Shown in pieces: positions 33,162 to 42,491 of a DNA stretch of 64,000 nt. The stretch's first letter is position 1, and every line of letters begins with the position of its first letter. Both the position numbers and the translations under genes were made by a program. The notes under the pieces are model-generated. The model worked only from the letters and a program-made list of their open reading frames with translations, was not told the DNA's origin and did not search any database. Source of the stretch: VRUE01 sp963728045 (lineage in GTDB: Bacteria; Actinomycetota; Thermoleophilia; Solirubrobacterales; 70-9); the NCBI GenBank assembly GCA_963728045.1, contig CAVSIE010000002.1, positions 248,001 to 312,000 on the forward strand, in the 5' to 3' direction.

Positions 33162-34393
33162 ACGAACTCCTCCTCGATCACCCTGATCGAGCGCGGCGGG
33201 GAGCGCAGGTCATCCAGCCTCGCCAGCGCGTCGACCGCCGCTTCGAAACGGGACTCGAGGCATTCGTGGATGATCATCACCAGCCTCGCGTCGTCGCCGG
33301 CGCCGCGCTGGACGACGCTCTTCACCGAGACGTCGCTGTCGCCGAGCACCGTGGCGATCCGGGCCAGCACCCCCGGCCGGTCGGCAACCTCGAGGTGCAG
33401 GTAGAAGGAGGACTTGATGTCGTGGACGAGCGGCAGCTGGGTCCGGGCCTCAGGGAGCGGCGCCTCGCCGGCGAGCACCGAGACGACGTCGCCGAGCACC
33501 GCCGAGGCGGTCTGCACCCCGCCGGCGCCGGGCCCCGACATCGTCACCTCGGTGATCGAGGGGGCCTCGACCATCACCGCGTTGAAGGAGCCGCCGATCG
33601 GCGCCAGCGGGTGGCCGCCGTAGAGGAAGCAGGGGAAGACGCGGACGCTGATGCCGCCGTTGCGCCGTTCGGCGGCGCCGAGCAGCTTCAGCGAGAGGCC
33701 GAACTCCTTCGCGTAGGCGAGGTCGTCCGGCTGGATCGCCTCGATCCCCTCGTAGGCCACCTCGGAGAGGCTGACCGGGGTGTGGAAGGCGAGGCGGGCG
33801 AGGATCGCCATCTTCGCCGCGGCGTCGGCGCCGGTGACGTCGTCGGTCGGGTCGGCCTCGGCGTAGCCGAGCTCCTGCGCCCGCGCCAGCACCTCCTCGT
33901 ACGCGGCGCCGGTGGCGGCCATCTCGCTGAGGATGAAGTTGGTGGTGCCGTTGACGATGCCGAAGACCTTGGAGATCTCGGTGACGCCGAAGCTCTCCTG
34001 GATCGTGCGGACGATCGGGATCACACCCGCCACCGCGGCCTCGAAGCGCAGCTGCACCCCGGACTCGCGAGCGACGGCGAACAGCTCCTCGCCGTGCCGG
34101 GCCAGCAGCTGCTTGTTGGCGGTGATGACCGGCTTGCCGGCGTGCAGCGCCGCGAGCACGTACTCGCGCGCCGGCTCGGCGCCGCCGATCAGCTCGACGA
34201 TCAGGTCCGAGCGCCCGAGCAGCTCCTCGAAATCGCCCTCCGTGCGCGTCAGCGTCCCGGCCAACTCGGGCCGGCGGCCGCTCGCCGCCTCGACCGCGTC
34301 GGCACGCTCGGCCAGCAGCTCGGCGAAGGCGGCGCCGACGGTGCCGCGACCGAGCACTCCCACTCGCACGGGTTTGTCAGAGCCCTCAGGCAT
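33158..34393 (-). CDS. hom: Homoserine dehydrogenase with ACT domain
   Basis: The 411-residue product begins with a Rossmann dinucleotide motif (VRVGVLGRGTVGAAFAELLA), continues with VITANKQLLARHGEEL and the catalytic region GIVNGTTNFILSEM and AYAEADPTDDVTGADAA-like block (YAEADPTDDVTGADAA), and ends with an ACT domain (FYLHLEVADRPGVLARIATV) for threonine feedback. It reduces aspartate semialdehyde to homoserine. It overlaps lysA by 8 bases. Confidence 0.96.
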   Translation of the reverse strand: MPEGSDKPVRVGVLGRGTVGAAFAELLAERADAVEAASGRRPELAGTLTRTEGDFEELLGRSDLIVELIGGAEPAREYVLAALHAGKPVITANKQLLARHGEELFAVARESGVQLRFEAAVAGVIPIVRTIQESFGVTEISKVFGIVNGTTNFILSEMAATGAAYEEVLARAQELGYAEADPTDDVTGADAAAKMAILARLAFHTPVSLSEVAYEGIEAIQPDDLAYAKEFGLSLKLLGAAERRNGGISVRVFPCFLYGGHPLAPIGGSFNAVMVEAPSITEVTMSGPGAGGVQTASAVLGDVVSVLAGEAPLPEARTQLPLVHDIKSSFYLHLEVADRPGVLARIATVLGDSDVSVKSVVQRGAGDDARLVMIIHECLESRFEAAVDALARLDDLRSPPRSIRVIEEEFV

Positions 34394-35690
34394 CTCGCGA
34401 GGTCAGGTCCTCGTATGTCTCACGCCGCACCACCACGCGGGCGTCCCCGTCACGACAGAAGACGACCGGCGGACGCGGCACGCCGTTGTAGTTGCTCGCC
34501 ATCGCGTAGCCGTAGGCGCCGGTGGCGGGAGTCACCAGCACGTCGCCGACCGCCGGGGAGGCGAGCATCACGTCGCGCACGATCACGTCGCCGGACTCGC
34601 AGTGCATGCCGGCGATCGTCGCCAGCGTGTCGGGGGCGACCCCGGCGCGATCGGCGATCAGCGCTTCGTAGCGCGATCCGTAGAGCATCGGCCGCAGGTT
34701 GTCGGACATCCCCCCGTCGACGGCGACGTAGGTGCGGATGCCGGGGATCTCCTTGACGGTGCCGACCCGGTAGGCGGTGAGGCCGGCATTGCCGACCAGC
34801 GACCGCCCCGGCTCGATCAGGATGCGCACGCCGTCGCCGAAGACCTCGGCGACACCCCGAACCTTGACCTCGACGTAGGCGTCGATCGAGGGCGGCTCGT
34901 CGGCAGCGGTGTAAGCGATGCCAAGGCCACCGCCGACGTTGACGATCCGGCACCACTCGCCGGCAAGCTCGCCGAGCGCCCGGATTGCCAGCTTGTAGGG
35001 CTCCAGCTCGAAGATCTGCGAGCCGATGTGGGCGTGCAGCCCGACCAGGTTCAGCACGTCCGAGGCGAGCACCAGCTCCACCGCCCGCGCCGCCAGCCCG
35101 TCCTCGAGGCCGAAGCCGAACTTGGAGTCGAGCTGGCCGGTGGTGATGTAGTCGTGGGTCGAGGGCTTGATCCCCGGCGTCACCCGGACCAGCACGTCCT
35201 GCGGCCCGTCGAGAAGACGTTCGCAGCGCTCGATCTCGTCGAAGGAGTCGAGGATCAGGTGGCCGACTCCGGCCCGGGCCGCGAGCAGAATCTCCTCGTC
35301 GCTCTTGTTGTTGCCGTGCATGTGGATCCGGGCCGGGTCGAAGCCGGCGCGAAGCGCCATGTGCAGCTCACCCCCGGAGGCGACGTCGACCGAGAGGCCC
35401 TCCTCGGCGAAGAGGCGGTAGGCGGCCGTGCAGGGCAGGGCCTTGCTGGCGAAGAGGACCTCGAAGTCGGCGCCGCGCCGTTCGAAGGCATCCCGGTAGG
35501 CGCGGGCGCGCTCGCGCATGTCGTTCTCCGCGTAGAGGTATGCGGGAGTGCCGATCTCGGCGGCCAGCTCGACCACGTCGCAGCCGGCGATCTCGAGGTG
35601 CCCACGCTCGTCGATGCGGCTCCCGATCGGGTAGACGGACGAGCCCTCGATCGGGTTCGCCACCGCGCCCACCTGTCCCGGCTCCACCAT
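34386..35690 (-). CDS. lysA: Diaminopimelate decarboxylase
   Basis: The 434-residue product is an alanine-racemase-fold PLP enzyme: cofactor lysine in FEVLFASKALPCTAAY, HMHGNNKSDEEILLAA, GLHAHIGSQIFELEPYK, the glycine loop VNVGGGLGIAY, and the C-terminal CESGDVIVRD and GAYGYAMASNYNG motifs. It makes lysine from meso-diaminopimelate and branches from the same aspartate pathway as the following hom-thrC-thrB. First gene of the operon. Confidence 0.96.
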   Translation of the reverse strand: MVEPGQVGAVANPIEGSSVYPIGSRIDERGHLEIAGCDVVELAAEIGTPAYLYAENDMRERARAYRDAFERRGADFEVLFASKALPCTAAYRLFAEEGLSVDVASGGELHMALRAGFDPARIHMHGNNKSDEEILLAARAGVGHLILDSFDEIERCERLLDGPQDVLVRVTPGIKPSTHDYITTGQLDSKFGFGLEDGLAARAVELVLASDVLNLVGLHAHIGSQIFELEPYKLAIRALGELAGEWCRIVNVGGGLGIAYTAADEPPSIDAYVEVKVRGVAEVFGDGVRILIEPGRSLVGNAGLTAYRVGTVKEIPGIRTYVAVDGGMSDNLRPMLYGSRYEALIADRAGVAPDTLATIAGMHCESGDVIVRDVMLASPAVGDVLVTPATGAYGYAMASNYNGVPRPPVVFCRDGDARVVVRRETYEDLTSRDA

Positions 35691-35746
35691 AGGACCGGCA
35701 TTGTGACGGTTAGGGGTGCGAGCGGGGAGGCTCGGCTACCGCGCGG

Positions 35747-36460
35747 CTATTTGCCGCCGCCGAGCAGGCCGCCGACCGTGTTGCCGACGGTGTCTACGAC
35801 TTTGTCGACCGTTTTGCCCACGGTCGATTCCGGGCCGGCGACTCCGTTGACGACTTCTTCGGTGACTTTGGTGACGCCGGTGTCTCCAAGTGCCCCGCCG
35901 GTGACTTCGTCGACGCCGGCGACGGTGTCGTTGACCGCCCCCGTCACCTGCCCCGAGGTGGAGGAACCGCTGCCGCCGCCCGAGGCCTGGCCGCCACCAT
36001 CGTCGCCGCCCCCGTCTGCGGGCCCAGGTGATTTTTTCGGCGCAGAAGCGGACGGGGTTGCACCGGCGGCCGGCGCCGAGCCGGAGCCTGGACCGCCGGC
36101 GACCGGCGACTCAGCGGGCGAGCCCGGAGCCGGCGATCCATTAGCCGCCGGCGTCCCCGCGAGGGCGCCCGGCTGGCCGGCGCCATTCCCGCCCGTCGCT
36201 TTGGCGATGCCTTTGGACGCGGCGCTGCCGGCCTCAGCGCTCACGGACCCCGCGGCGCCGGACGCAGCTGAGTCAGCGACGGCTTTTCCGCTGGAGACGG
36301 CGCTCGACTCCCCACCGCCGTTCAGGTCCGGCAGGCCCGCCAGGGGCCAGTCACGAAAGGCCTGGGCCGAGACGAGCAGCACAAAGGCGACCACGGCTGC
36401 CCCGATCAGGGCCGTGCCTGACACGGCGCCGACCAGATAGGTATGGGCCTGTCGGATCAC
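35747..36460 (-). CDS. Membrane-anchored Gly/Ser/Ala/Pro-rich protein
   Basis: The 237-residue product, GTG 36460 with GAGGAAGA upstream, has one N-terminal membrane helix (VSGTALIGAAVVAFVLLVSA) followed by low-complexity Gly/Ser/Ala/Pro sequence and a C-terminal valine/threonine repeat-like stretch (DTVAGVDEVTGGALGDTGVT, then VGKTVDKVVDTVGNTVGGLL). Likely an extracytoplasmic, disordered surface or cell-wall protein. No domain recognised. Confidence 0.7.
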   Translation of the reverse strand: MIRQAHTYLVGAVSGTALIGAAVVAFVLLVSAQAFRDWPLAGLPDLNGGGESSAVSSGKAVADSAASGAAGSVSAEAGSAASKGIAKATGGNGAGQPGALAGTPAANGSPAPGSPAESPVAGGPGSGSAPAAGATPSASAPKKSPGPADGGGDDGGGQASGGGSGSSTSGQVTGAVNDTVAGVDEVTGGALGDTGVTKVTEEVVNGVAGPESTVGKTVDKVVDTVGNTVGGLLGGGK

Positions 36461-36550
36461 TCGTCTTCCTCATACCCAGGGTCCCAGAACAGAACCGCCA
36501 CGCCTATCCGATAGTCGTATCTCCTAATAATTTTAAGTAATAGGCCCGTC

Positions 36551-37741
36551 CTACAGGTAGCCCATTGGGTCTGTCGGCACGCCGCTCACCCGCACCTCGA
36601 AGTGGAGGTGGTCGCCGTAGCAGTGGCCGGTGCAGCCGACGTACCCGATCACGTCACCCTGGGCGACGCTCTGGCCGGAGCCGACCGCGAAGGAGGACTG
36701 ATGGGCGTAGCAAGTCTGCAGCCCGCCGCCGTGGTCGAGGCAGGTGAAGTTGCCATAGCCGCCGCTGCTCGCTTCGGACTGGAGCAGGACCACCGAGCCG
36801 GCGGCGGCCGCGCGGATCGGCGTGCCGGCCGGGACGGCGATATCGACACCCTCGTGCATCCGCCCCCAGCGCGGGCCGAAGCCGGAGACGACCGCTCCGT
36901 CGACCGGCCAGATCAGCTGGCCCGAGCCGTAGCGGATCGGCCCCGCCGGCAGCGGCGCTGAGGAGGTCGACTGCAGCTGGGCGGCGATTTCCGCCTGGAT
37001 TTCGGCTAGTTTGCCCTCGACCCGGTGCTCGTGGTCGTTGATCTTGGACAGTGCCGCCTCACGATCGCGACGGACAGCGACCAGCTCCGACTGACGACTC
37101 TGGACAGCCTGGCGCGCGCTGACCAGCGCCTGCTCTTCGGCGGCGATCGCGTCGCGGGCCGCTTCGATCCGGAGCTTCGCCGAGCGCAGGGTGGAGACCA
37201 GGTGCTTGACCTCGTTGCGCAGCTCCCTGACGCGACCGACGATCGCCTCGTCCATGCCGTGGATCCGATTCAGGTACTCGGTCCGGTCGAGCAGCTCGTC
37301 GTAGCCGTCTGAGCCGATCACGACGCTGAGCACGTCCGGCGTGCCGGTCTCGTAGATCGCCACGAGGCGGTCGCGCAACGCCACCAGCGCTCGCTTCAGG
37401 CGGCCCCGCAGGACCTCGAGGCGTTTCTTCGCGATCTCGAGCTCAGCGATAGCCCCGTCCAGCTCGGCCTGCTTGGCCTCGAGCCGGACGCGCACCGCCG
37501 CCTCCTTGGTCCGCAGCTCGGCCACCTCGCCGGTGAGCCGTTCGATCCGATCCCGGTAGCGGGAGATCGTCGTCGTCAGCACGCCCTCCCGGGCGTCGAG
37601 GCGATCGAGCTTCTCCTGCTTTTCGTCGAGTTCCTGTTGCAGGTCGGCGGCGGGCGCCGCGGCCGCGAGGACAAGCAGCGCGACGAGCGCCGCCACGGCG
37701 GCGAGACCAGCCGCCGGGGCAAGGCGAGTCTTAAGCATCAA
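36551..37741 (-). CDS. M23 (LytM-type) peptidase with coiled coil
   Basis: The 396-residue product has a signal peptide (MLKTRLAPAAGLAAVAALVA, cleavage after APAA), a long coiled coil (about residues 32-250, ELDEKQEKLDRLDAREG onward) and a C-terminal LytM domain with zinc ligands in MHEGVDIAVPAG and YGDHLHFEVRV. The plan matches EnvC/RipA-partner-like proteins that cleave peptidoglycan or activate amidases at division. Two cysteine-containing loops (TCLDHGGGLQTCYAH and VGCTGHC) could form disulfides. Zinc triad complete, so probably an active endopeptidase. Confidence 0.92.
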   Translation of the reverse strand: MMLKTRLAPAAGLAAVAALVALLVLAAAAPAADLQQELDEKQEKLDRLDAREGVLTTTISRYRDRIERLTGEVAELRTKEAAVRVRLEAKQAELDGAIAELEIAKKRLEVLRGRLKRALVALRDRLVAIYETGTPDVLSVVIGSDGYDELLDRTEYLNRIHGMDEAIVGRVRELRNEVKHLVSTLRSAKLRIEAARDAIAAEEQALVSARQAVQSRQSELVAVRRDREAALSKINDHEHRVEGKLAEIQAEIAAQLQSTSSAPLPAGPIRYGSGQLIWPVDGAVVSGFGPRWGRMHEGVDIAVPAGTPIRAAAAGSVVLLQSEASSGGYGNFTCLDHGGGLQTCYAHQSSFAVGSGQSVAQGDVIGYVGCTGHCYGDHLHFEVRVSGVPTDPMGYL

Positions 37742-37806
37742 TCAAAGGCTAGATCAGGCGGCATGGCGTCAAACGCCGCTGCCTGAATCTGCAACCTGGC
37801 TTGCGA

Positions 37807-38728
37807 TCAGGGCCTGGGCGAGGCGTTCTCTACCTCGAGCAGCGTCTTCCCCGCCTCCTCCTCCATCTGCAGCGTGGTGTGCTCGATCTCGAACCGCTCG
37901 CCGAGCAGCACCTCGAGCCGGCGGCGGATCAGGTCGCGGTCGGCGTCGACCGCGACGACGACGTGGGCGGCAAGGGCGGCGAAGCCTGCCGTCACGGTCC
38001 AGACGTGCAGGTCGTGGACGGAGCGCACGCCGCTCTCCGAGCAGATCGCGGCGCCGATCTGCATCGACGTCGAGCCCGGTCGGGGCCGTCTCCATCAGCA
38101 CGTCGACGGGCTCCTTGATCAGTTTCCAGGAGGAAGCGAGGACGAGCAGGGCGATCAGGAGGCCGACCACGGGGTCGACGAGCGGCGAGCCACCGGCGAG
38201 CACCACTCCTCCCGCGACCACCACCCCGATCGAGCCGAGCGCGTCGGCGGCGCTGTGGCGGAGCACGCCCTCGAGGTTGAGGTCATCACGCTGGCCCCTC
38301 GCCAGGACCGCGGTCGCCGCCACGTTGCCCGCGAGGCCGAAGAGGCCGAGGGCGAGAACGCCGGCGCCGTCGATCTCCGGCGGATCACCGAACCGTCCGA
38401 CCGCCGCGATCGCCACCCCGACGGCTACCGCGACCAGGAGCAGGCCGTTGGCCAGCGCCGCCAGCACCTCGGAGCGCTGGTAGCCGAAGGTGCGCCTCCC
38501 CGCTACCGGCCTCGAGGCGAGCGCGGCTGCGAGCAGGCCGAGCGCGATCGCCCCCACGTCGGAGAGCAGGTGGCCGGCGTCGGCGAGGACGGCCAGCGAC
38601 CCCGTGAGGACGCCCCCGACCGCGGCCACGACGACCATCGAGGCGTTGATCGCCAGCGCGATCCACATCCGCCTCCGACTGTCGCTGCGCCGCGCGTCGA
38701 GGGCGTGCGAGTGAGCGTGGCCGTGCAC
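37807..38728 (-). pseudogene. Cation diffusion facilitator transporter with apparent frameshift
   Basis: The N-terminal part is a normal CDF transporter: MHGHAHSHALD, then SLAVLADAGHLLSDVGAIAL (metal site DAGHxxSD), GVLRHSAADALGSIGVVV (second HxxxD site) and KLIKEPVDVLMETAPTGLDV. After GLDVDA the frame becomes arginine-rich nonsense, while the next frame carries the expected cytoplasmic domain (IGAAICSESGVRSVHDLHVW, then FEIEHTTLQMEEEAGKTLLE) to a stop at 37807. One extra base near 38056-38068 explains it; no long homopolymer is there. Would export zinc or cobalt if intact. Confidence 0.82.
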
Positions 38729-38737
38729 GCCCCGAGC

Positions 38738-40006
38738 TTACGCCGGGACCGGCTCCTTCTCCTTCGACGCCATCGCCTCGTCGGCGACTTCGGCCGCGTA
38801 GCCGAGGCGCTCGGCGTACTCGCGGGCCTGCATGCGGGAGATGACCATGCGCTGGATCTCGGCCGTGCCCTCGAACAGCTGGTAGATCTTGGCGTCGCGG
38901 AAGAACTTCTCCAGCGGGCACTCGGTGCTCCATGCGTAAGGACCGACCAGGTCCATCAAGGTCGTCGTCGCCCACATAGTCACGTCGCCGGCCTTGAGCT
39001 TCGACATCGAGCCCTGGCCGCCGGTCATCGGGATCCCGTTGCGGCCCATCCAGGCGGCACGCTGGACCAGTAGGCGCGAAGCCTCGATCTCGGTCGCGAC
39101 ATCGGCGAGGGTCTGCTGGATGCGCTGGATCTGCAGCACGGGGGCGCCGCCTTCAGACTGGCCGTCGAGGTACTCGAGGGTCCACTCGTAGGCGGCCTGG
39201 GCGATGCCGAGAGCCGAGGCGCCGACCAGTGGCCGGGTCATCTCGAAGGTCGCCAGCGCGTCGGCTCCGCGCGACTTCTTGCCTTCCCGGCCCCGCTGCA
39301 GCTTGCGCTCCAGCTTCTCCTCACCGCCGAGCAGGTTCTCGACCGGGATGCGGCAGTCCTCGAGCACGATCTCCGCCGTGTGCGAGGCGCGGATGCCGAG
39401 CTTCGACTCCTTCTTGCCCTGGCTCAGGCCCGGGGCGCCTTTGCCGACGACGAAGGAAGCCTGGCCACGCGTGCCGAGCGTCGGGTCGACGGTGGCGACG
39501 ACGACGTGGACGTCGGCGATGCCGCCGTTGGTGATGAAGACCTTGGTCCCGTTGAGGACCCACTCGTCGCCGTCGCGTTTGGCGGTCGTCTTCAGGCTCT
39601 TCACGTCGGAGCCCGCCTGCGGCTCGGTGACGGCGTAGGCGCCGAGCTTGATCTCCTCCTCATTGCCGAAGCACTCGGGGACCCACTGGCCGATCTGCTC
39701 CGGGGTGCCGGAGGAGGCGATGCCGGCGGCGGCGAGGCCGGAGCCCGAGACCGCCAGGGCGATGCCGGCGCAGCCCCAGTGGAACTCTTCGGCCGATATC
39801 ACCTGCATCTGGCCCTGCTCATCGGATGCCGAGCGCTGGATTCCCTCGAGGCCACCGAAGCCCTGCTTGCGCGCCTCCTTGATCACCTCCCACGGGGTGC
39901 TCTCCTCTTCGTCGTGCTTGCGGGCGGCGGGCCGGATCACCTCGCGGGCGAAGGTCCGGCAGCGCTCCTTGTACTCCAGCTGCTCCTCGTTCAGTGCGAA
40001 ATCCAT
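38738..40006 (-). CDS. Acyl-CoA dehydrogenase
   Basis: The 422-residue product is a full acyl-CoA dehydrogenase: LGAYAVTEPQAGSDVKSLKT (flavin/substrate signature), WVLNGTKVFITNGGIADVHV, KLGIRASHTAEIVLEDCRIP, and IYQLFEGTAEIQRMVISR with the catalytic glutamate position. It catalyses FAD-dependent alpha,beta-dehydrogenation in fatty-acid oxidation. A 35-residue insert (EKLERKLQRGREGKKSRGAD) after the mid beta-domain is unusual. SD AGAGGGGA before ATG 40006. Two TetR-type palindromes lie 53-107 bases upstream, one nearly identical to that upstream of the thiolase operon. Confidence 0.93.
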   Translation of the reverse strand: MDFALNEEQLEYKERCRTFAREVIRPAARKHDEEESTPWEVIKEARKQGFGGLEGIQRSASDEQGQMQVISAEEFHWGCAGIALAVSGSGLAAAGIASSGTPEQIGQWVPECFGNEEEIKLGAYAVTEPQAGSDVKSLKTTAKRDGDEWVLNGTKVFITNGGIADVHVVVATVDPTLGTRGQASFVVGKGAPGLSQGKKESKLGIRASHTAEIVLEDCRIPVENLLGGEEKLERKLQRGREGKKSRGADALATFEMTRPLVGASALGIAQAAYEWTLEYLDGQSEGGAPVLQIQRIQQTLADVATEIEASRLLVQRAAWMGRNGIPMTGGQGSMSKLKAGDVTMWATTTLMDLVGPYAWSTECPLEKFFRDAKIYQLFEGTAEIQRMVISRMQAREYAERLGYAAEVADEAMASKEKEPVPA

Positions 40007-40058
40007 GCAGTCCCCTCTTGAGTCGGCGTGCGCTCTAGGGCGAATCGAGCCCTATTGA

Positions 40059-40074
40059 TTGACTGGTCAGTCAA
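40059..40074. promoter_or_regulatory. TetR-type palindrome 1
   Basis: TTGACTG-GT-CAGTCAA, 7-bp perfect arms with 2-base spacer, upstream of the acyl-CoA dehydrogenase. The same sequence except the last base recurs at 48169-48184 upstream of the thiolase. Confidence 0.65.
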
Positions 40075-40093
40075 CAAGTCTGTGTCACAGGTT

Positions 40094-40113
40094 AACTGAC
40101 TGGCCAGCCAGTT
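40094..40113. promoter_or_regulatory. TetR-type palindrome 2
   Basis: A second near-palindrome sharing the ACTG-CAGT core (arms AACTGACTGG and CCAGCCAGTT, one mismatched pair), 20 bases beyond palindrome 1; possibly a second binding site of the same regulator. Confidence 0.5.
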
Positions 40114-40118
40114 TCGAC

Positions 40119-40225
40119 CCCTGGTCGCACGTGGTCCTGCGCATCTCTGCGTCCTCGGTCGCTCGCGTGCTAAAGCACGCCACGCTCCCTGCGTCCTTGA
40201 TCTGCTTGACCACGTACGACCAGGG
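40119..40225. repeat. Dispersed palindromic repeat, copy 1 (opposite orientation to copy 2)
   Basis: A conserved core (40136-40208) matches copy 2 (49070-49141, reverse complement) with few differences. It contains an internal hairpin (40165-40171 and 40174-40180). It is enclosed by 18-base inverted repeats (40119-40136 and 40208-40225) with one T-G position. The outer repeats differ in sequence from those of copy 2 but keep the pairing. It lies 28 bases before the cell-wall-binding gene start. Confidence 0.85.
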
Positions 40226-40252
40226 CAGATTGGACCGGCTAGCGTTCCCGCC

Positions 40253-41539
40253 GTGACTCGGAGCCAACCCATCAACGCAGACGTACCCGGCCCGCCGAGG
40301 CCACCTTCAGCACCGCGACGGCGTCGGCCGATACCCGCCGCGCTCAAGGCGATCGGCGGCTTGGTCGTCCTCGCCCTGGTCTTCATCGTCGCCGCGATCC
40401 TCGGCGGACGAGGCGACGAGGACGAGGCGCCGTCGACGCCGGCGCCACCGCCCGTGGCGGCCGGCGAGGCAGAGACCGACAGCGCCTCTCAGACTGCAGC
40501 CCAGCTGGGCTACCCGACCTTCGCGACCAACAACACGACCAGGATCGGCGGCGGGGACGCGGCATCGAATGCGGCGGCCGTGGCGCTCGCGGTCTACCCG
40601 TCGGCGAACGCCACCACGCGGCCCAGCGCGGTCGCCCTGGTCGACGAGGCGCGCTGGCAGGACGCGGTCGCTGCCGCCGTCCTGATGGCGGCGCCGGTCC
40701 GGGCGCCGCTGCTCCTCTCGAGTGCCTCCGGCCCACCCGAGGCCACAGAGCAGGCCCTGGCGACTCTCGACCCACAGGGCAGCGCCAGGACGAACGGCGC
40801 TCAGGCCTTCGCCGTCGGCGCAGCCGCGCCCACAGGCGGACTGGAGACGACTCCGGTTGGGAGTGGGGACCCGGTCGCGACCGCAGCTGCGATCGCGACG
40901 CTGCGTGACCGGCTGGCCGGTAAACCGCCCGCGCACATCGTGATCGCATCCGTCGAAGCACCCGAGTTCGCCGCTCCCGCCGCCGCTTGGGCAGCGCGCT
41001 CCGGCGATCCGGTCCTGTTCGCGACGAAGGACGCCCTGCCGGCCGCGACCGCGACCGCGCTGAGACGCCATCCCTCGGCGCCGGTCTACGTCCTCGGCCC
41101 CACGGCGGCGATCTCCTCGGCAGTGGTGCGGGCGATCGCCAAAGCGGGCGGTGAGGTGCGGCGCGTCTCCGGCGAGGATCCGGTGACCAACGCGATCGCC
41201 CTGGCTCGCTACGACGGCGGCGATTTCGGCTGGAACGTCAACGATCCCGGCCACGGCTTCGTCATCGCCCGCTCGGACTCCCCACTCGACGCCGCCGTCG
41301 CGGCGCCGCTCTCGGCCTCTGGCACCTGGGGCCCGCTGCTGCTCACCGACAGCGCCGATACGCTTCCGGCGGCGCTGCGCGACTACATGCTCGACGTCAA
41401 GCCGGGCTACACCACCGACCCGACGCGCGCCTTCTACAACCATGTGTGGGTGGTCGGAGACGAGGAGGCGATCAGCGTGAGTCAGCAGGCGGAAATCGAC
41501 GAGCTGGCCGAACTGGTCAAGGCCGGAGGCGAACCGTGA
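40253..41539 (+). CDS. Membrane-anchored cell-wall-binding (CWB2-like) repeat protein
   Basis: The 428-residue product has a proline/arginine-rich cytoplasmic tail, one membrane helix (AIGGLVVLALVFIVAAIL) and an extracytoplasmic region with cell-wall-binding repeat 2 features (TRIGGGDAASNAAAVALAVY, HPSAPVYVLGPTAAISSAVV, VRRVSGEDPVTNAIALARYD). Related repeats bind anionic wall polymers in Gram-positives. GTG 40253 without ribosome site. It is followed by two small overlapping genes (GTGA and TGATG), so the three are co-translated. Confidence 0.8.
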   Translation: MTRSQPINADVPGPPRPPSAPRRRRPIPAALKAIGGLVVLALVFIVAAILGGRGDEDEAPSTPAPPPVAAGEAETDSASQTAAQLGYPTFATNNTTRIGGGDAASNAAAVALAVYPSANATTRPSAVALVDEARWQDAVAAAVLMAAPVRAPLLLSSASGPPEATEQALATLDPQGSARTNGAQAFAVGAAAPTGGLETTPVGSGDPVATAAAIATLRDRLAGKPPAHIVIASVEAPEFAAPAAAWAARSGDPVLFATKDALPAATATALRRHPSAPVYVLGPTAAISSAVVRAIAKAGGEVRRVSGEDPVTNAIALARYDGGDFGWNVNDPGHGFVIARSDSPLDAAVAAPLSASGTWGPLLLTDSADTLPAALRDYMLDVKPGYTTDPTRAFYNHVWVVGDEEAISVSQQAEIDELAELVKAGGEP

Positions 41540-41784
41540 GCGAGGCGGAGAGCCCGGACCTGCTGGCCTCGGATCACGCGGTCACCGCGGAGGACATCCG
41601 GGCGCTGGCCGGGGCCTCCACCCCGCACTTTGCGCTCCAGGTCCGCAACCGGATCCGGCGCCTGATCGAGCCGCTGCCGGCGGACGATCCCGCCCGGGTC
41701 GAAGGCGAGCGGAAGATCGCCGAGCTGGAGGAGCTCGCCGAGCACAGCGGCGATCCGCGCGGCACGATGGGGATCAGCCACTGA
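41536..41784 (+). CDS. Small helical protein of unknown function
   Basis: The 82-residue product (GTG 41536, overlapping the previous stop by 4 bases) is acidic and helical: HAVTAEDIRALAGASTPHFA, LQVRNRIRRLIEPLPADDPA and ERKIAELEELAEHSGDPRGT. No membrane segment. Translational coupling on both sides (1-base overlap with the next gene) argues that it is real. Family not recognised. Confidence 0.7.
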   Translation: MSEAESPDLLASDHAVTAEDIRALAGASTPHFALQVRNRIRRLIEPLPADDPARVEGERKIAELEELAEHSGDPRGTMGISH

Positions 41785-42452
41785 TGAAGAGTCTTGCCCC
41801 TGCTGTCTGGCGCCTCAAGCAGTTCCCAGCTCCAAGCGTCAACGTCTACCTCGCCGAGGACGTGCTGATCGACGCCGGCACCCGCTGGGACCGGCGGCGC
41901 ATCTTCAGCGAGATCGAGGGGCGCGAGCTGACGATGCTGGCGCTGACCCACGTCCACCCAGACCATCAAGGGGTCGCCAAGGACGTCTGCGAGGCGCGCG
42001 GCATCCCGCTCGCCTGTCACGCCGACGACGTCGACGCGATGGAGGGGCGAAGGCCGGTCCAGGAGGCGCACGCGGGCAACGCGGTCAACAAGGTGATCAA
42101 GCGCTTCTGGCAGGGCCCGCCCTACAAAGTCGAGCGTGTCCTGAGCGAGGGCGACGAGGTGGCGGGATTCCGCGTCGTACACGCTCCCGGCCACGCCCGC
42201 GGCGAGGTGATCTTCTTCCGCGACTCTGACCGGGTGGCGATCTGCGGCGACGTGATCCGCAACATGAGCTACGCGACCGGACTGCCGGGGATCAAGGAGC
42301 CGCCGGAGATCTTCACCGCCGACCCCACCGAGAACCGCCGCTCGATCCGAAAGCTCGCCGCCCTCGAGCCGAGCCTGATCCTGCCCGGCCACGGCCCTGC
42401 GGTGTCCGACATGGCGGCGTTCGAGCGATTCGTCTCCGCGCTTCCCGGGTAA
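41784..42452 (+). CDS. MBL-fold metallo-hydrolase
   Basis: The 222-residue product has the metallo-beta-lactamase motif HVHPDHQG (HxHxDH), FRVVHAPGHARGEVIFF, ICGDVIRNMSY with the bridging aspartate and LILPGHGPAV with the final histidine. Such enzymes hydrolyse thioesters, lactones or similar bonds; the small length fits glyoxalase-II-like or lactonase-like proteins. Third gene of the coupled group. Confidence 0.93.
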   Translation: MKSLAPAVWRLKQFPAPSVNVYLAEDVLIDAGTRWDRRRIFSEIEGRELTMLALTHVHPDHQGVAKDVCEARGIPLACHADDVDAMEGRRPVQEAHAGNAVNKVIKRFWQGPPYKVERVLSEGDEVAGFRVVHAPGHARGEVIFFRDSDRVAICGDVIRNMSYATGLPGIKEPPEIFTADPTENRRSIRKLAALEPSLILPGHGPAVSDMAAFERFVSALPG

Positions 42453-42491
42453 AGCCCTCCCAAGCCAACTGCTGACCGAGGAGGGAACCTG

